Notes: generated by a model not told the origin, from the letters alone. DNA of 64,000 bases from AP-15 sp963812675 (GCA_963812675.1 CAWEWR010000012.1:1-64000), one strand, 5' to 3'; shown: positions 53,468 to 62,776, numbered from the stretch's first letter. Numbers and translations: made by a program.

Positions 53468-54643
53468 TTACGTGGTTGCAAGATCTGCCACTCGGGGCAG
53501 CACCTCCTTGCTGAAGAGCGAGAGGTTGGCAACGGTCTCGTCGTGGTCCAACAGGCCGCCTTGGCCCATCATCAGCAGATGCCCGAACCCGCCGACATGG
53601 TCGTAGAAGGCGTGCAGCTGGTCGAAGACATCGTCGGGCGTGCCGGTGAAGACGAGACCGGCGTCGATCGCGTCGGCGACGGTCATCGTGCGTGGGTCGA
53701 TGTTGCGGCCGTCGCGCGACTGGATGCGGCCGGCGCGGAAGCCGGCGCCGCTCGCCTTGAGGGCCTGCGCGCTCTGCGCCGGCGGGGCGTAGCCGGGCGG
53801 GTTCATGAATTGCGGCGCGACGATGCCCGAGGTGCGGCTGTAGCCCAGGATCTGGTCGGCGCGGCGCCAGCCCTCCTCGCGAGTGTCGCCGACGCCGATA
53901 AGCGCCATATAGGCGAGGCGCTGCGGCGTCATCGGGCGGCCGACCTCGGCCGCCTTCTTGCGGTAGGCGTCGAAGATCGGGGGCGTGCGCACCCAGCCGG
54001 TGTTGAGCACACCGATTGTCATTCCCCGTTCGGCCGCGTCCATCGCGCTGCCGGTGCTGCCGACCGGCATCCATACCGGCGGGTGCGGCTGTTGCCATGG
54101 CCGCGGCCAGACGTTGACCTGACGGTAGTGAAAATGCGTGCCCTCCCAGTTGAACGGGCCCTCAAGGCTGGTCATTGCCTTCAGGATCAGGTCGTGCGCT
54201 TCCCAGAAACGCCCCACCAGGTCGGCGGGGTTGGTGTTGGCGGGGGAAATTTCGAACGGCACCCCTTTGACAAAACCCATCTCGATGCGGCCGCGCGAAA
54301 TGACGTCGAGCATCGAATATTCCTCGGCAACGCGGATCGGGTCGTTGCGGTTGCCGATCGGCATGCCGAGAGCGAGGAGCCTCACCTTCTTGGTTTCGCG
54401 CGCCAATATCGCCATCGGGATCGTGCATACCGAGTCGGCACAAGTCGCAGTCGCGTGGTGCTCGTTGGTCATGATGTTGATGCCGAGCTCGTCGCACAGC
54501 GCCCATTCGTCGAGATACCGGTGATAGAGATCGGCGCCGACCTTCGGGTCGAACAGCCGGCTCGGGATCGTGACCCGATAGGAGTGACCGAGCTGCGGCC
54601 ATGCCGGGTGGTAGGCCATCTCGCTGAAATGCCAAACCTTCAT
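53468..54643 (-). CDS. LLM-class flavin-dependent oxidoreductase
   Basis: 391 residues from the ATG at 54643 (GGAGG in front), overlapping the stop of the hydrolase gene by one base. The bacterial luciferase-like barrel shows LGINIMTNEHHATATCADSV, ILARETKKVRLLALGMPIGN, ISRGRIEMGFVKGV, and the C-terminal LVFTGTPDDVFDQLHAFYDH. Such FMN- or F420-dependent enzymes oxidise small organic substrates with O2. Coupling to an alpha/beta hydrolase suggests a catabolic pair. A broken relative lies at 9163-9770. Confidence 0.9.
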   Translation of the reverse strand: MKVWHFSEMAYHPAWPQLGHSYRVTIPSRLFDPKVGADLYHRYLDEWALCDELGINIMTNEHHATATCADSVCTIPMAILARETKKVRLLALGMPIGNRNDPIRVAEEYSMLDVISRGRIEMGFVKGVPFEISPANTNPADLVGRFWEAHDLILKAMTSLEGPFNWEGTHFHYRQVNVWPRPWQQPHPPVWMPVGSTGSAMDAAERGMTIGVLNTGWVRTPPIFDAYRKKAAEVGRPMTPQRLAYMALIGVGDTREEGWRRADQILGYSRTSGIVAPQFMNPPGYAPPAQSAQALKASGAGFRAGRIQSRDGRNIDPRTMTVADAIDAGLVFTGTPDDVFDQLHAFYDHVGGFGHLLMMGQGGLLDHDETVANLSLFSKEVLPRVADLATT

Positions 54644-55419
54644 CACAACACCTCCGCGCGCACGAAACGGCCGATCGCATCGGCGACCTCGTCGGGACGC
54701 TCGATCTGCGGGTAGTGCCCCGCCTGTCGGATAGCCTCGAACCGCGCATCGGGCAGCGACCGGCAGAGCTTTTCGCCATAATCGGGCGCGACGATGCCGT
54801 CGTTTTCGCCCCAGATCACCAGGGTCGGCACCCGCACCCGGTGCAGCCATTGGCGAAGGCCGGGATTGTGCATGTACGGCCGCCAGGCATAGACCGCCGT
54901 TGCCTGCCGATCGCGGGCGACCGCAGTCAGCTCGTCATCGCTGAACCGAGCGTAATCCGGAGCCGCGCGTGCCGGGTTGAAGAAGCTGCGCCGCAGCAGT
55001 TCTTCCCTCGCAAGCGCGTAAATATCGGCGATGTCGCGGTCTTCTCGCCCGCCGAATTTGACGCCGACCGAGTCGATCAGCACGAGGCGATCGATCCGCC
55101 CGATGCAGCGGACGCACATTTCCAGCGCGATCCACCCGCCGAAGGAAGAGCCCGCCAGCGTCGCCTTGCCGAAATCCTGGCGTTCGAGCAGGTCCAGGTA
55201 AAGGTAGGCGAGATCGTGGACGGTGCGGAATCCCTCCGGCCGCTCGGAATTGCCGAAGCCGGGATGCCGCGGGACGACTACCCGCCAGTGCCGCGCCAAT
55301 CTGTCGAAGAATTCCCGGTGTTGCGCGAAATAGTCGCCGCCATGAAGAAACAGCAACGGCGGACCGTCTCCGGTCGTCAGCAGATCGAGCGAAAGTTCAT
55401 TGATTTGGATGCGCCCCAT
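54643..55419 (-). CDS. Alpha/beta hydrolase
   Basis: 258 residues from the ATG at 55419 behind AGAGGG; ATGs at 55425 and 55452 are alternatives. The oxyanion segment LLFLHGGDYFAQH, nucleophile elbow GSSFGG, acid in LVIWGENDG and base in AGHYPQIERPDEVA make a complete Ser-Asp-His triad of the MhpC/epoxide-hydrolase-like type. It is cytoplasmic. It is translationally coupled to the LLM oxidoreductase, with which it probably degrades an aromatic or aliphatic compound. Confidence 0.9.
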   Translation of the reverse strand: MGRIQINELSLDLLTTGDGPPLLFLHGGDYFAQHREFFDRLARHWRVVVPRHPGFGNSERPEGFRTVHDLAYLYLDLLERQDFGKATLAGSSFGGWIALEMCVRCIGRIDRLVLIDSVGVKFGGREDRDIADIYALAREELLRRSFFNPARAAPDYARFSDDELTAVARDRQATAVYAWRPYMHNPGLRQWLHRVRVPTLVIWGENDGIVAPDYGEKLCRSLPDARFEAIRQAGHYPQIERPDEVADAIGRFVRAEVL

Positions 55420-55565
55420 TTCCATCCCTCTTTGCGGGTCCATGGAATTCATCGTGACCTGGCAGAGCGTGCCCGCGGAGACTTATTCCCCGATGCGGCA
55501 TTTTGTCCTAAGCTGGGCGTTTCGACGGGCGCTCCGGCGCCCGCGTCCATCATGGGAGGCCTGCG

Positions 55566-55997
55566 ATGAACGTCGAGACCATTCTGCGCGCCAAGGGGAG
55601 TGCGGTGGCGACGATCCGGCCGGACGAGACGGTCGGCGCCGCTGTGAAGGAGCTGATTTCCCGCAACGTCGGCGCCCTCGTCGTCAGCGAGGATGGCGAA
55701 ACCGTCGACGGGATCATCTCGGAGCGCGACATCGTGCACGGCCTGGCCGACCACGGAGCCGCTTTGCTGGCGCTCAACGTCGCCGACATGATGACCCGGC
55801 GGGTGGTGACCTGCGCGCTGTCGGACAGCGTCGACCAGCTGATGGCGGAAATGACGAACCGCCGGATCCGCCATTTCCCGGTAGTCCAGGACGGCCGGCT
55901 GTGCGGCATCGTCAGCATCGGCGACGTCGTCAAGAACCGGCTCGACGAAGTCGAGTTTGAGGCGCAGTCGATGCGGTCGTTCATCGCCGGCGCTTAG
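55566..55997 (+). CDS. CBS-domain pair protein
   Basis: 143 residues consisting of two CBS units: about 1-70 (VATIRPDETVGAAVKELIS, GIISERDIVHGLADHG) and 75-135 (VVTCALSDSVDQLMAEMTN, HFPVVQDGRLCGIVSIGDVV). Free-standing pairs of this kind bind adenosine nucleotides or NADH and regulate enzymes or respond to energy state. No catalytic domain is attached. It lies between divergent and convergent neighbours, so no partner is indicated. Confidence 0.92.
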   Translation: MNVETILRAKGSAVATIRPDETVGAAVKELISRNVGALVVSEDGETVDGIISERDIVHGLADHGAALLALNVADMMTRRVVTCALSDSVDQLMAEMTNRRIRHFPVVQDGRLCGIVSIGDVVKNRLDEVEFEAQSMRSFIAGA

Positions 55998-56013
55998 AGC
56001 CCCGTTTGCCCAT

Positions 56014-57816
56014 TCAGCGGCCAACCGCGTAGCCTTGCATGCCGCGGGGGTTGGCGCCGGCTTTGAGGGTCCGGCCCTGCGGGGTTTCTTCGCGGGCGCA
56101 GCCGGAAAGACGGCCCTCCGACCATGGATCGCCGATGCGCAGGCGGTGGCCGCGCCGCGCGAGCAACTCACGCGTTGCTTCGGGGAAGCGGTTCTCGATG
56201 GCTACAAGGCCGGGCTGCGCGGCGCGCGGGTAGAACGAACTCGGCATGTGCTCGGTGTGAAAGGCCGGGCAGTCGATCGCCTCCTGCAGGTTCATGCCGT
56301 GGTGGACGTGGTGCAGGAACATCAGCGCCGACCACTGGTCCTGCTGGTCGCCGCCCGGCGTGCCAAAGGCGAGGTAGGGCTCGCCGTCCTTGAACGCCAT
56401 CGACGGCGACAAGGTGCTGCGCGGGCGTTTGCCGGGGGCAAGGCTCGCCGGCAGCCCCTCTTCGAGCCAGAACATCTGCATCCGCGTGCCGAGGCAACAG
56501 CCGAGCTCCGGGATTACCGGCGAGCTCTGCAGCCAGCCGCCGCTCGGGGTTGCCGAGACCATGTTGCCCCAGCGGTCGATCACATCGAGATGGCAGGTGT
56601 CGCCGGCGACGAGGCCGTGCTCGGTGACCGTCGGCTCGCCGATGCCGCCTACCGTCGGCTCGCCGAGCCCGGCCGCAGCCGCTTCCGATCTGCCGACCAG
56701 CACGCGCGGCATGCGGCCGTCTGGGCTGCCCGGACGCAATTCCATCGACGCGTGCTCGGCGACCAGCTTGCGCCGCGCATCGTTGTAGGCACTGCCGAGC
56801 AAGGCGGGCATCGGAACGTCGACAAAATCGGGATCGCCGTACCACGCCTCGCGGTCGGCGAAGGCGAGCTTGGCGCATTCGACGACGATATGGACGAAAT
56901 CGGCCCCGAGCGGATCGAGATCGTCGAGATCGAAGCCTTGGAGCAGCGCCAATTGCTGCAGCAGAACCGGCCCCTGGCTCCACGGACCACCCTTGGCCAC
57001 GGTATAGCCATGATAGTCGCAGGTGAGCGGCGCTTCGACCGGAGCCTCCCAGCGCGCCATGTCGTCGCCGGTTAGCAACCCCCCATGCCGGCGTCCGGAG
57101 GCATCGAGCACCTTCTCGCGACGGCAAAAGCGATCGATCGCCTCGGCGACAAAGCCGCGGTACCACGCCTGGCGGGCGCGCTCGATCTGCCCCTCGCGCC
57201 CGCCATCGGCGGCTTCCGTCAGCACTCGGCGATAGGTCGCCGCGAGCGCGGGATTGCGAAACAGCCTTCCCGGTTCCGGCGGCGCGCCCTTCGGCAGGTA
57301 AATCGCGGCAGAACTCGGCCATTCCCGGCGGAACAGCTCGGCGACGGCGGCAACTGTCATGCCGATCTGATGGACCGCGGGGTAGCCGTTCTCAGCGTAG
57401 CCGATCGCCGGGCCGAGAATCTCGGCGAGCGCCATCGTCCCGTAATCGCGCAGCAGCCGCATCCAGGCCCCGAACGCCCCGGGAACTGCGGCGGCCAGCA
57501 GCCCGGTGCCGGGGATGAGATCGAGGCCGAGCTCCCCAAACCGTTCGATTGTGGCTGCGGCGGGGGCCACACCCTGGCCGCATATCATATCGCAACGATG
57601 GTTCGCCTCGCTCCACAGGAGGATCGGCGCCTCGCCGAGCGGGCCGTTCAGATGCGGCTCGACCACCTGCAACGTAAAGCCCGCGGCCGCCGCCGCGTCG
57701 AACGCATTGCCGCCCTTCTCCAAAATGCTCATGCCGACGGCGGAAGCAATCCAGTGGGTCGAGGCAACGACCCCAAAGGTGCCACGGATCTCGGGCCGGG
57801 TAGTGAAGGAGCGCAT
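56014..57816 (-). CDS. Gamma-glutamyltransferase (Ntn hydrolase)
   Basis: 600 residues. The N-terminal part carries VVASTHWIASAVGMSILEKG, GGNAFDAAAAAGFTLQVVEP and the GGP-rich loops of the large subunit. The autoprocessing/catalytic threonine is T407 in AGDTCHLDVIDRWGNMVSAT, with the following GWLQSSPVIP and KRPRSTLSPSMAF loops typical of the small subunit. No signal peptide is visible, unlike periplasmic GGTs, so it is probably a cytoplasmic member, possibly an acylase or other amidase of this family. GEPTVGGIGEPTV is a tiny internal duplication before the cleavage site. Monocistronic. Confidence 0.9.
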   Translation of the reverse strand: MRSFTTRPEIRGTFGVVASTHWIASAVGMSILEKGGNAFDAAAAAGFTLQVVEPHLNGPLGEAPILLWSEANHRCDMICGQGVAPAAATIERFGELGLDLIPGTGLLAAAVPGAFGAWMRLLRDYGTMALAEILGPAIGYAENGYPAVHQIGMTVAAVAELFRREWPSSAAIYLPKGAPPEPGRLFRNPALAATYRRVLTEAADGGREGQIERARQAWYRGFVAEAIDRFCRREKVLDASGRRHGGLLTGDDMARWEAPVEAPLTCDYHGYTVAKGGPWSQGPVLLQQLALLQGFDLDDLDPLGADFVHIVVECAKLAFADREAWYGDPDFVDVPMPALLGSAYNDARRKLVAEHASMELRPGSPDGRMPRVLVGRSEAAAAGLGEPTVGGIGEPTVTEHGLVAGDTCHLDVIDRWGNMVSATPSGGWLQSSPVIPELGCCLGTRMQMFWLEEGLPASLAPGKRPRSTLSPSMAFKDGEPYLAFGTPGGDQQDQWSALMFLHHVHHGMNLQEAIDCPAFHTEHMPSSFYPRAAQPGLVAIENRFPEATRELLARRGHRLRIGDPWSEGRLSGCAREETPQGRTLKAGANPRGMQGYAVGR

Positions 57817-57962
57817 TGCTTCTCTCCGAATGGTTCGGCAATGCTCATGCAGGCCGTGCTGCGCGTCAAGTAAAGCCCCTCACAGTCGCAATAGCTGCCG
57901 GACCGCCTATTTATTCTCGCGTAACGGACGCCTCAGGCGTGCGGATCTCAGGTGTTGCACGA

Positions 57963-59222
57963 ATGGATGCGAGCATGCCCTTGGATGTCCCGCCCGACAC
58001 GACCTTGAGCGGCGAAGAGTTCTTTCGCACCGAAGGCGCCTATACCAGTTTGGGCGCACCGATTCCCGGCGGGCAAGTCGGGCGCTGGATCCTGCGCGAA
58101 GGCCCACACATCGACAGCGACGTAGAAATGTTCGACGAGCTGTGCTGGCGCCTTGTCGGCGATGGTGTGCCGTTGTTCCGCGCGACACTCCACATGGGGA
58201 CACTGCATCCGCAGATCCGGGGCCTTGGCGTGCGTTGGCTGCGCCCGCTGAAGGTCGTCGAGGAATACCGGATCCTGCAAGGCAACGAAGCGACCGACGA
58301 GTATCTCCGCAGCCCGATCCGCGCCACGATCGAGAGCGGAACGCCGTTTCGCCGCCGCCTTACCGAGGACGCCCCGGAATTTCCGTTGCTATCCAAGCTT
58401 AGGGATTTCGGCGTCACCGATTATTTCGCGCTGGCGCTCAACCACACCTTCCGGCGCTTTCCGGTGGTGACATGGGCCACCGACCGGCCGAGCGGGTTCA
58501 GCGACACCGATATTGCCGCGCTCGAAGAGATTAATCCGGCGCTCGCCGCGATTGTCGAGCCTCGCGCCATCCGGCGGGTCACCGAGAACCTGCTCGACAC
58601 CTACCTCGGGCCGCAGGCCGGGCGGCGGGTGCTCGCCGGGCAGATCCAGCGCGCCCAAGGGGAGCGGCTGCGGGCCGTGATCATGATGGCCGACATGCGC
58701 GGTTTCACGGCCTTGTCCGATCGGCTGCCGGCCGCGGAGGTGATCGAGCTGCTCGACGATTATTTCGAGGCGATCGTCACTCCCGTCGGAGAGCGCAAGG
58801 GCGAGACCTTGAAATTCATGGGCGATGGCGTGCTCGCGATTTTTCCGGCTGCGGACGACGACGACTTCTCCGAGTCCAGCGTGCAGGCGCTGGAAGCGGC
58901 CCTCGAGGGGCTCGAGCGCCTCAGTCACGTCAATAAGGCACGGCGCGAAGCCGACCAGCCCGAGGTCAGAATCGGTATCGGCCTGCACCTCGGCGAAGTC
59001 GTTTTCGGCAATGTCGGCTCGGCCGACCGCCTTGATTTCACCGTCATCGGTCCGGCGGTGAACCTGGCCTCGCGGATCGAAGGCCTGACCAAGCGGCTGT
59101 TGCGGCCGATCCTGGTGTCGAGCGCCTTCGCCCGGATCTGCCCGCGCCCGCTCGTCTCGCTCGGTTTTCACCCGGTCCGCGGCCTCTTCGAACCCGAAGA
59201 AGTATTCGGTCTGCCGGAGTAA
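57963..59222 (+). CDS. Class III adenylate/guanylate cyclase, soluble
   Basis: 419 residues from the ATG at 57963; another ATG is at 57975, and longer frames overlap the GGT promoter. The N-terminal half (about 25-200) looks like a GAF-type sensor (EYRILQGNEATDEYLRSPI, LRDFGVTDYFALALNHTF). The catalytic domain has IMMADMRGFTALSDRLP (first metal Asp), LKFMGDGVLAIFPA (second Asp) and FTVIGPAVNLASRIEGL. The RGFTALSDRL type is common in rhizobia. It is the third complete cyclase of the window. It ends with a short PVRGLFEPEEVFGLPE tail and converges on the diiron-protein gene. Confidence 0.88.
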   Translation: MDASMPLDVPPDTTLSGEEFFRTEGAYTSLGAPIPGGQVGRWILREGPHIDSDVEMFDELCWRLVGDGVPLFRATLHMGTLHPQIRGLGVRWLRPLKVVEEYRILQGNEATDEYLRSPIRATIESGTPFRRRLTEDAPEFPLLSKLRDFGVTDYFALALNHTFRRFPVVTWATDRPSGFSDTDIAALEEINPALAAIVEPRAIRRVTENLLDTYLGPQAGRRVLAGQIQRAQGERLRAVIMMADMRGFTALSDRLPAAEVIELLDDYFEAIVTPVGERKGETLKFMGDGVLAIFPAADDDDFSESSVQALEAALEGLERLSHVNKARREADQPEVRIGIGLHLGEVVFGNVGSADRLDFTVIGPAVNLASRIEGLTKRLLRPILVSSAFARICPRPLVSLGFHPVRGLFEPEEVFGLPE

Positions 59223-59230
59223 CGTTCCCA

Positions 59231-59248
59231 CACCGGCGATGGCCGGTG
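59231..59248. terminator. Possible bidirectional hairpin between convergent genes
   Basis: The stem CACCGGC/GCCGGTG has a GATG loop and lies 8 bases after the cyclase stop. A second GGCC-rich hairpin follows directly. There is no T tract on either strand, so factor-independent termination is uncertain. Confidence 0.4.
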
Positions 59249-59299
59249 CCCATCCCGGCCATGGGTCCGGCCTTCCCCCCGGAAGGCGAGTAGGGCGGG

Positions 59300-60364
59300 T
59301 TATTGCGGGCCTTCATCGCGCAGTCGGGTGCGGGCGTCGAAGTCTTCGGCGACGCGGGCATCGTTCTCCAATAGTGCGCCGGCATCGACCTTGGCGAACT
59401 CGATCGCGCCCATCGCCGCGAAGGCCTCCTGGACCTGTGGGCCCCACAAGCCGATATCCTTCACGGTCGGCACGATCCGGCTGAAAATCCGGCTGCGAAA
59501 GATCTTCATCGGCTCGGAATCGTCGACGATCCTGAGGCACTCCTCGACTGGCAGCCCGAGCCGCTCCCACACCTCGCGCTGGTTGAACCGGTCGCGCATG
59601 TGCCAGCACGCGGTGACGACGAAATCCTCGCGCTCCTTGCGCTCGGCATCGCTGAGCTGCGGATAGAAGTCGCGCAGCGCGAGGCGGCCGAAGGCGACGT
59701 GCCGCGCCTCGTCCTGCATCACATAGGCGTTGACCGCCGCCGCGAGCGGGTTCTGCGCCTGGTCGCGGATGCGCTGGAAGGCGGCCAGTGCCAGACCCTC
59801 GATCAGGATCTGCATCGTCAGATAGGTCATGTCCCAGCGGCTGTCGGTGAGCCCGTCCTCGAGCAAGGCCTTGAGACCCGGGGTGATCGGATAGGCGAGC
59901 TCGAATTTCTCGTGCAGCAGCCGCGAATAGGCTTCGACGTGCCGCGCCTCGTCCATCACCTGGGTGGCGGCGTAGAATTTCGAGTCGAGGTCCGGTACGG
60001 TCTGCACGATCTTGGCGGTCGCGATCAGCGCGCCCTGCTCGCCATGCATGAATTGCGAGATCTGCGAGGCTTGCAGGTGATGGCGAACCCGCCGGCGCTC
60101 CTGCTCGTTCATGCGGTCCCACAGGTCGGTTCCGTAAATGTGAACGACCCGGTCGTCGAGCATCATCGGGTTTTCGGGATCGAGGTCGAGCGACCAGTCG
60201 ATCCGGTCGGCGGCGTCCCATTGCTGCTTCTTGCCCTTGGCATAGAGCTGCAGCAGGGCCTCGCGCGGCTCGTCGTACTCCCAGGTAAAACAAGTCTCGG
60301 TGTTGCCGTCGAACTTCCACTCGGTCTGCTCGACCGGAAGCACATAACGGTAGGTCGTCGACAT
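59300..60364 (-). CDS. Ferritin-like diiron protein (R2/AurF-like oxygenase fold)
   Basis: 354 residues. Six ligands of a four-helix diiron carboxylate site are visible at regular spacing: E109 (HGEQGA), E139 and H142 (MDEARHVEAY), E189 (ILIEGLAL), and E219 and H222 (QDEARHVAFGR). Such proteins activate O2 for hydroxylation or N-oxygenation, or act as R2-type subunits. The substrate is unknown. It follows the aconitase X small subunit by 37 bases on the same strand, so it probably belongs to that operon. It has no signal or membrane segment. Confidence 0.85.
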   Translation of the reverse strand: MSTTYRYVLPVEQTEWKFDGNTETCFTWEYDEPREALLQLYAKGKKQQWDAADRIDWSLDLDPENPMMLDDRVVHIYGTDLWDRMNEQERRRVRHHLQASQISQFMHGEQGALIATAKIVQTVPDLDSKFYAATQVMDEARHVEAYSRLLHEKFELAYPITPGLKALLEDGLTDSRWDMTYLTMQILIEGLALAAFQRIRDQAQNPLAAAVNAYVMQDEARHVAFGRLALRDFYPQLSDAERKEREDFVVTACWHMRDRFNQREVWERLGLPVEECLRIVDDSEPMKIFRSRIFSRIVPTVKDIGLWGPQVQEAFAAMGAIEFAKVDAGALLENDARVAEDFDARTRLRDEGPQ

Positions 60365-60401
60365 CGCATCCCTCCGGGCTCACACCGCCCCTATATGGGG
60401 A

Positions 60402-60818
60402 TCAGCAGTCGCGATTGAGAATCTCGACGAGCCCGGCGGGGGGATCGACACGCAGCTCGTCGCCAGTGCGGAAGAGCTGCGTCACGTCATCCTCGAAGCG
60501 ATCGACCAGCGCTACGCCGCCAAAGGCCGCGCCTTGAGCCAGGATCGGGTTGACCCGATTGAAGATCAACGCCTTTGGCACGATGCGGCGCGCGGCCATC
60601 TCGTGCAGCATCCAGGCGGTGGCGACCCCGCCTTTGGCGGTGTCGAGAACGAGAATGCGGTCGGCATAGCTCTGTCCAGCGAGCTTGTGGCCGGGCCGCG
60701 AGAAGATCCCTTTGGTGCGGTCCAGATCGTACCGCGCGCTGAAATTATCGGCGGCAACGAGCGCCGTTCCGGTCACCGCGGGTCCAATGCCCCTATGGCA
60801 ATGCAGCCGGATCGGCAC
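60402..60818 (-). CDS. Aconitase X small subunit (DUF126)
   Basis: 138 residues starting at a GTG (60818) whose G is shared with the stop of the large subunit gene. The swivelling-domain pattern is clear: RLHCHRGIGPAVTGTALVA, RYDLDRTKGIFSRPGHKLAG, ILVLDTAKGGVATAWMLHEM, ALIFNRVNPILAQGAAFGG. With the large subunit it forms a two-chain aconitase X. Known bacterial members dehydrate cis-3-hydroxy-L-proline; archaeal ones act on phosphomevalonate. The bacterial context favours the former, but no proline-pathway genes adjoin. Confidence 0.9.
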   Translation of the reverse strand: MPIRLHCHRGIGPAVTGTALVAADNFSARYDLDRTKGIFSRPGHKLAGQSYADRILVLDTAKGGVATAWMLHEMAARRIVPKALIFNRVNPILAQGAAFGGVALVDRFEDDVTQLFRTGDELRVDPPAGLVEILNRDC

Positions 60819-62074
60819 TACAGCACCCGGCCCGCGATAGCGGAGTCGACGCATCGTTCGAGGCTCGCCAAGGTCGGCCGATAGCCATAACCGCCGATGA
60901 TGTTGACGAGCTTGGCGGAGTTGGTCATCAGCCGTGTCCAGCCGTTGGCCTCGGCCATCTCGCGGGCATAGCTCTGGTAAAAGCAGATCCCTTGCGCAAC
61001 GACCGCGCCCGAGGCTTCGATCCGGCTCGTCAGACCCATCCGGTCGGCGGCGTGCTTGATCTCGGGCGAGGTCGCGACGATCACCGTCGTATTGTGATGC
61101 ACCTGGCGCCCATCCAGGGCGCGCGCCACCGCCTCCATCTCGAACAGCGACAGTTGCGGCGCGCCAAACACGACGACATCGAGCTTTTCTTCCGGCGCAG
61201 CAAAGCGGGCGAGAAAGGCTTCGATCCCGGCCCGCGCAATGGCGATCGCGGGCGGCGGCGATCCCGCGAAGACGGGTTCCTCGGCGGTGATCCCAGGCAT
61301 GTGGAACAGCGCCACCGAGCCAAAGCTCGCCAGCGCGGTGCCAAAATGCTTCAGCGCATCGGAGCCGGGGACGATCTCGATGCCCTCGATGACCGGGACC
61401 TCCCAATAGGAGCCGCAGGCCTCGCCGACGATGCCGCCCAGCGCGCCCCATTCGCTGAGGTCGCGCGGTATCGCGGTGACGCGGAACCGCCGGGTGGCGC
61501 GCCGGCATGCATCGAGATGATAGCCGTAACGCGGGGTGCGGCCGGTCAGCCCGGCAGCCAGTGCCGAAGGCCCGCCTTCAAAGTTGCTGCGGGCGCCGAG
61601 CACGCTGTTGGAGTAGATTACGACCCCGGTATCGCCATAAGCCATGTGCTCGCCGCGGACCGGTGCCATGATGGTCTGGTAATTGATGCAGGTATCCGTC
61701 AACAGCACGCCAAAGGCGCGCAGCGCGGTGATCGCCCGCTGCTCGAGCGCAGCCATCTTGTCGGTCTGCCCGAGTCGGCGATAGACCGCGAAATCGAGCC
61801 CGCGCGGGTCGGTGATAGTCGGTACCCGCACTCGCCGCTCGGCCTCGGGCGAGGCGGCGAGGCCTTCGAGAAAGCGCACACCGGCTTCGCCCAACAACTC
61901 GGTGTCGGCCATGATGTGGGCCTGTGAAACTTGCACGAAATCTGCCGCGTCGAAGAACTCGCCGACCGCGATCTGGTGCGATATCCCCCAGCGCCGGACG
62001 GCCCCGAACTCGCCCGCCAGCATGGCCTGTTCTTCATCGCTCAGCCGCATATCGGGATCACGATTTCCAACCAT
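60818..62074 (-). CDS. Aconitase X catalytic large subunit (DUF521)
   Basis: About 418 residues from the ATG at 62074; a second ATG at 62050 precedes MRLSDEEQAMLAGEFG, the usual family start, and may be the true one. Family segments are VSQAHIMADTELLGEAG, VPTITDPRGLDFAVYR, LLTDTCINYQTIMAPVRGEH, VIYSNSVLGARSNFEGGPSA and SAKLVNIIGGYGYRP. Cys in TDTCIN and RCVDSAIAGR are candidates for the iron-sulfur ligands. It dehydrates a hydroxylated substrate with its small partner encoded 1 base on. It is the first gene of a likely three-gene operon ending with the diiron protein. Confidence 0.92.
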   Translation of the reverse strand: MVGNRDPDMRLSDEEQAMLAGEFGAVRRWGISHQIAVGEFFDAADFVQVSQAHIMADTELLGEAGVRFLEGLAASPEAERRVRVPTITDPRGLDFAVYRRLGQTDKMAALEQRAITALRAFGVLLTDTCINYQTIMAPVRGEHMAYGDTGVVIYSNSVLGARSNFEGGPSALAAGLTGRTPRYGYHLDACRRATRRFRVTAIPRDLSEWGALGGIVGEACGSYWEVPVIEGIEIVPGSDALKHFGTALASFGSVALFHMPGITAEEPVFAGSPPPAIAIARAGIEAFLARFAAPEEKLDVVVFGAPQLSLFEMEAVARALDGRQVHHNTTVIVATSPEIKHAADRMGLTSRIEASGAVVAQGICFYQSYAREMAEANGWTRLMTNSAKLVNIIGGYGYRPTLASLERCVDSAIAGRVL

Positions 62075-62125
62075 AGATTGACCCGAAAATGACACGCCGC
62101 TGCATCTGCAGCAAATCAGCAGCAA

Positions 62126-62458
62126 AGCCTCGCCAAAAGGTTGTAGGCACGAGCGGGAGTAGCATGCAATGCAAAAGTGGCATTTTTACGAGCACCATAA
62201 TCGCAAAACCGTCACCCGCTGTAAATCCGGCCGGCAGGCAGTCGCAAGCAACTCACGGACGCATAGGTTGTCAATCGCTGGGCATAAAGAAACGCGGTGG
62301 TTTTCCGACATTATCGAGTTTCGATGAGTTAGCTGCCTACGCATCCCTGAGCAATCGGGATTGGAATTCTCCGCCTGCTGTGATTGTTATCACTCATACA
62401 GCACCGCGCGGCCTGGCGGTAAACTTGCCATCGCCGCGTTCAACTGTAGGAGTAAGAG
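62126..62458. other. Intergenic region upstream of the Tyr-rich protein
   Basis: No gene is supported. It should hold the divergent promoters of the aconitase X operon and the small secreted protein; no unambiguous boxes were found. Confidence 0.45.
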
Positions 62459-62776
62459 ATGACTCTCAGCAAACACTTTACCCGAACGGGTCGCGGATTG
62501 GCGATTGGTACGGCGGTTCTTGCCGCGGTCGGGTTGACGACCGTGCCGCGGTCCGCCCATGCCCTCAGCCCCGGTGCCGGGGTAGGGATCGGGCTCGGCG
62601 CCTTCGCGGCAGGGACCGCGCTCGGCGCGGCGGCAAACCCGTACTACAACCCGTACTATAATCCGTATGGGTACGGGTACGCCTACCAACCGGTCCCGGC
62701 CTATTATCCGTCGACACCGTACTATCCGCAGCGGAGTTGTTGGGACCCGTATTATCGGCGGTATTACGCCTGCTGA
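62459..62776 (+). CDS. Small secreted Tyr/Pro-rich protein
   Basis: 105 residues from an ATG behind AGGAG. A signal peptide (GRGLAIGTAVLAAVGLTTVP, cleavage near AHA) precedes a glycine-rich helix (GAGVGIGLGAFAAGTALGAA) and a tyrosine-rich tail with short NPYYNPYYNPYG repeats. Two Cys lie near the end (RSCWDPYYRRYYAC). Proteins of this make-up are common envelope components of Alphaproteobacteria with unknown roles. Its last 13 bases overlap the 3' end of purB on the opposite strand. Confidence 0.8.
   Translation: MTLSKHFTRTGRGLAIGTAVLAAVGLTTVPRSAHALSPGAGVGIGLGAFAAGTALGAAANPYYNPYYNPYGYGYAYQPVPAYYPSTPYYPQRSCWDPYYRRYYAC

Noticed and set aside
52635..54098. 487-codon frame extending the lipoprotein upstream
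   Set aside because: The extension lies over the LLM oxidoreductase in another frame; the real start at 53360 has a perfect ribosome site and a lipobox.
60402..61508. 368-codon frame covering the DUF126 gene and part of aconitase X
   Set aside because: Only the last 138 codons match a family; the rest is out of frame with the large subunit. The GTG at 60818 is the start.
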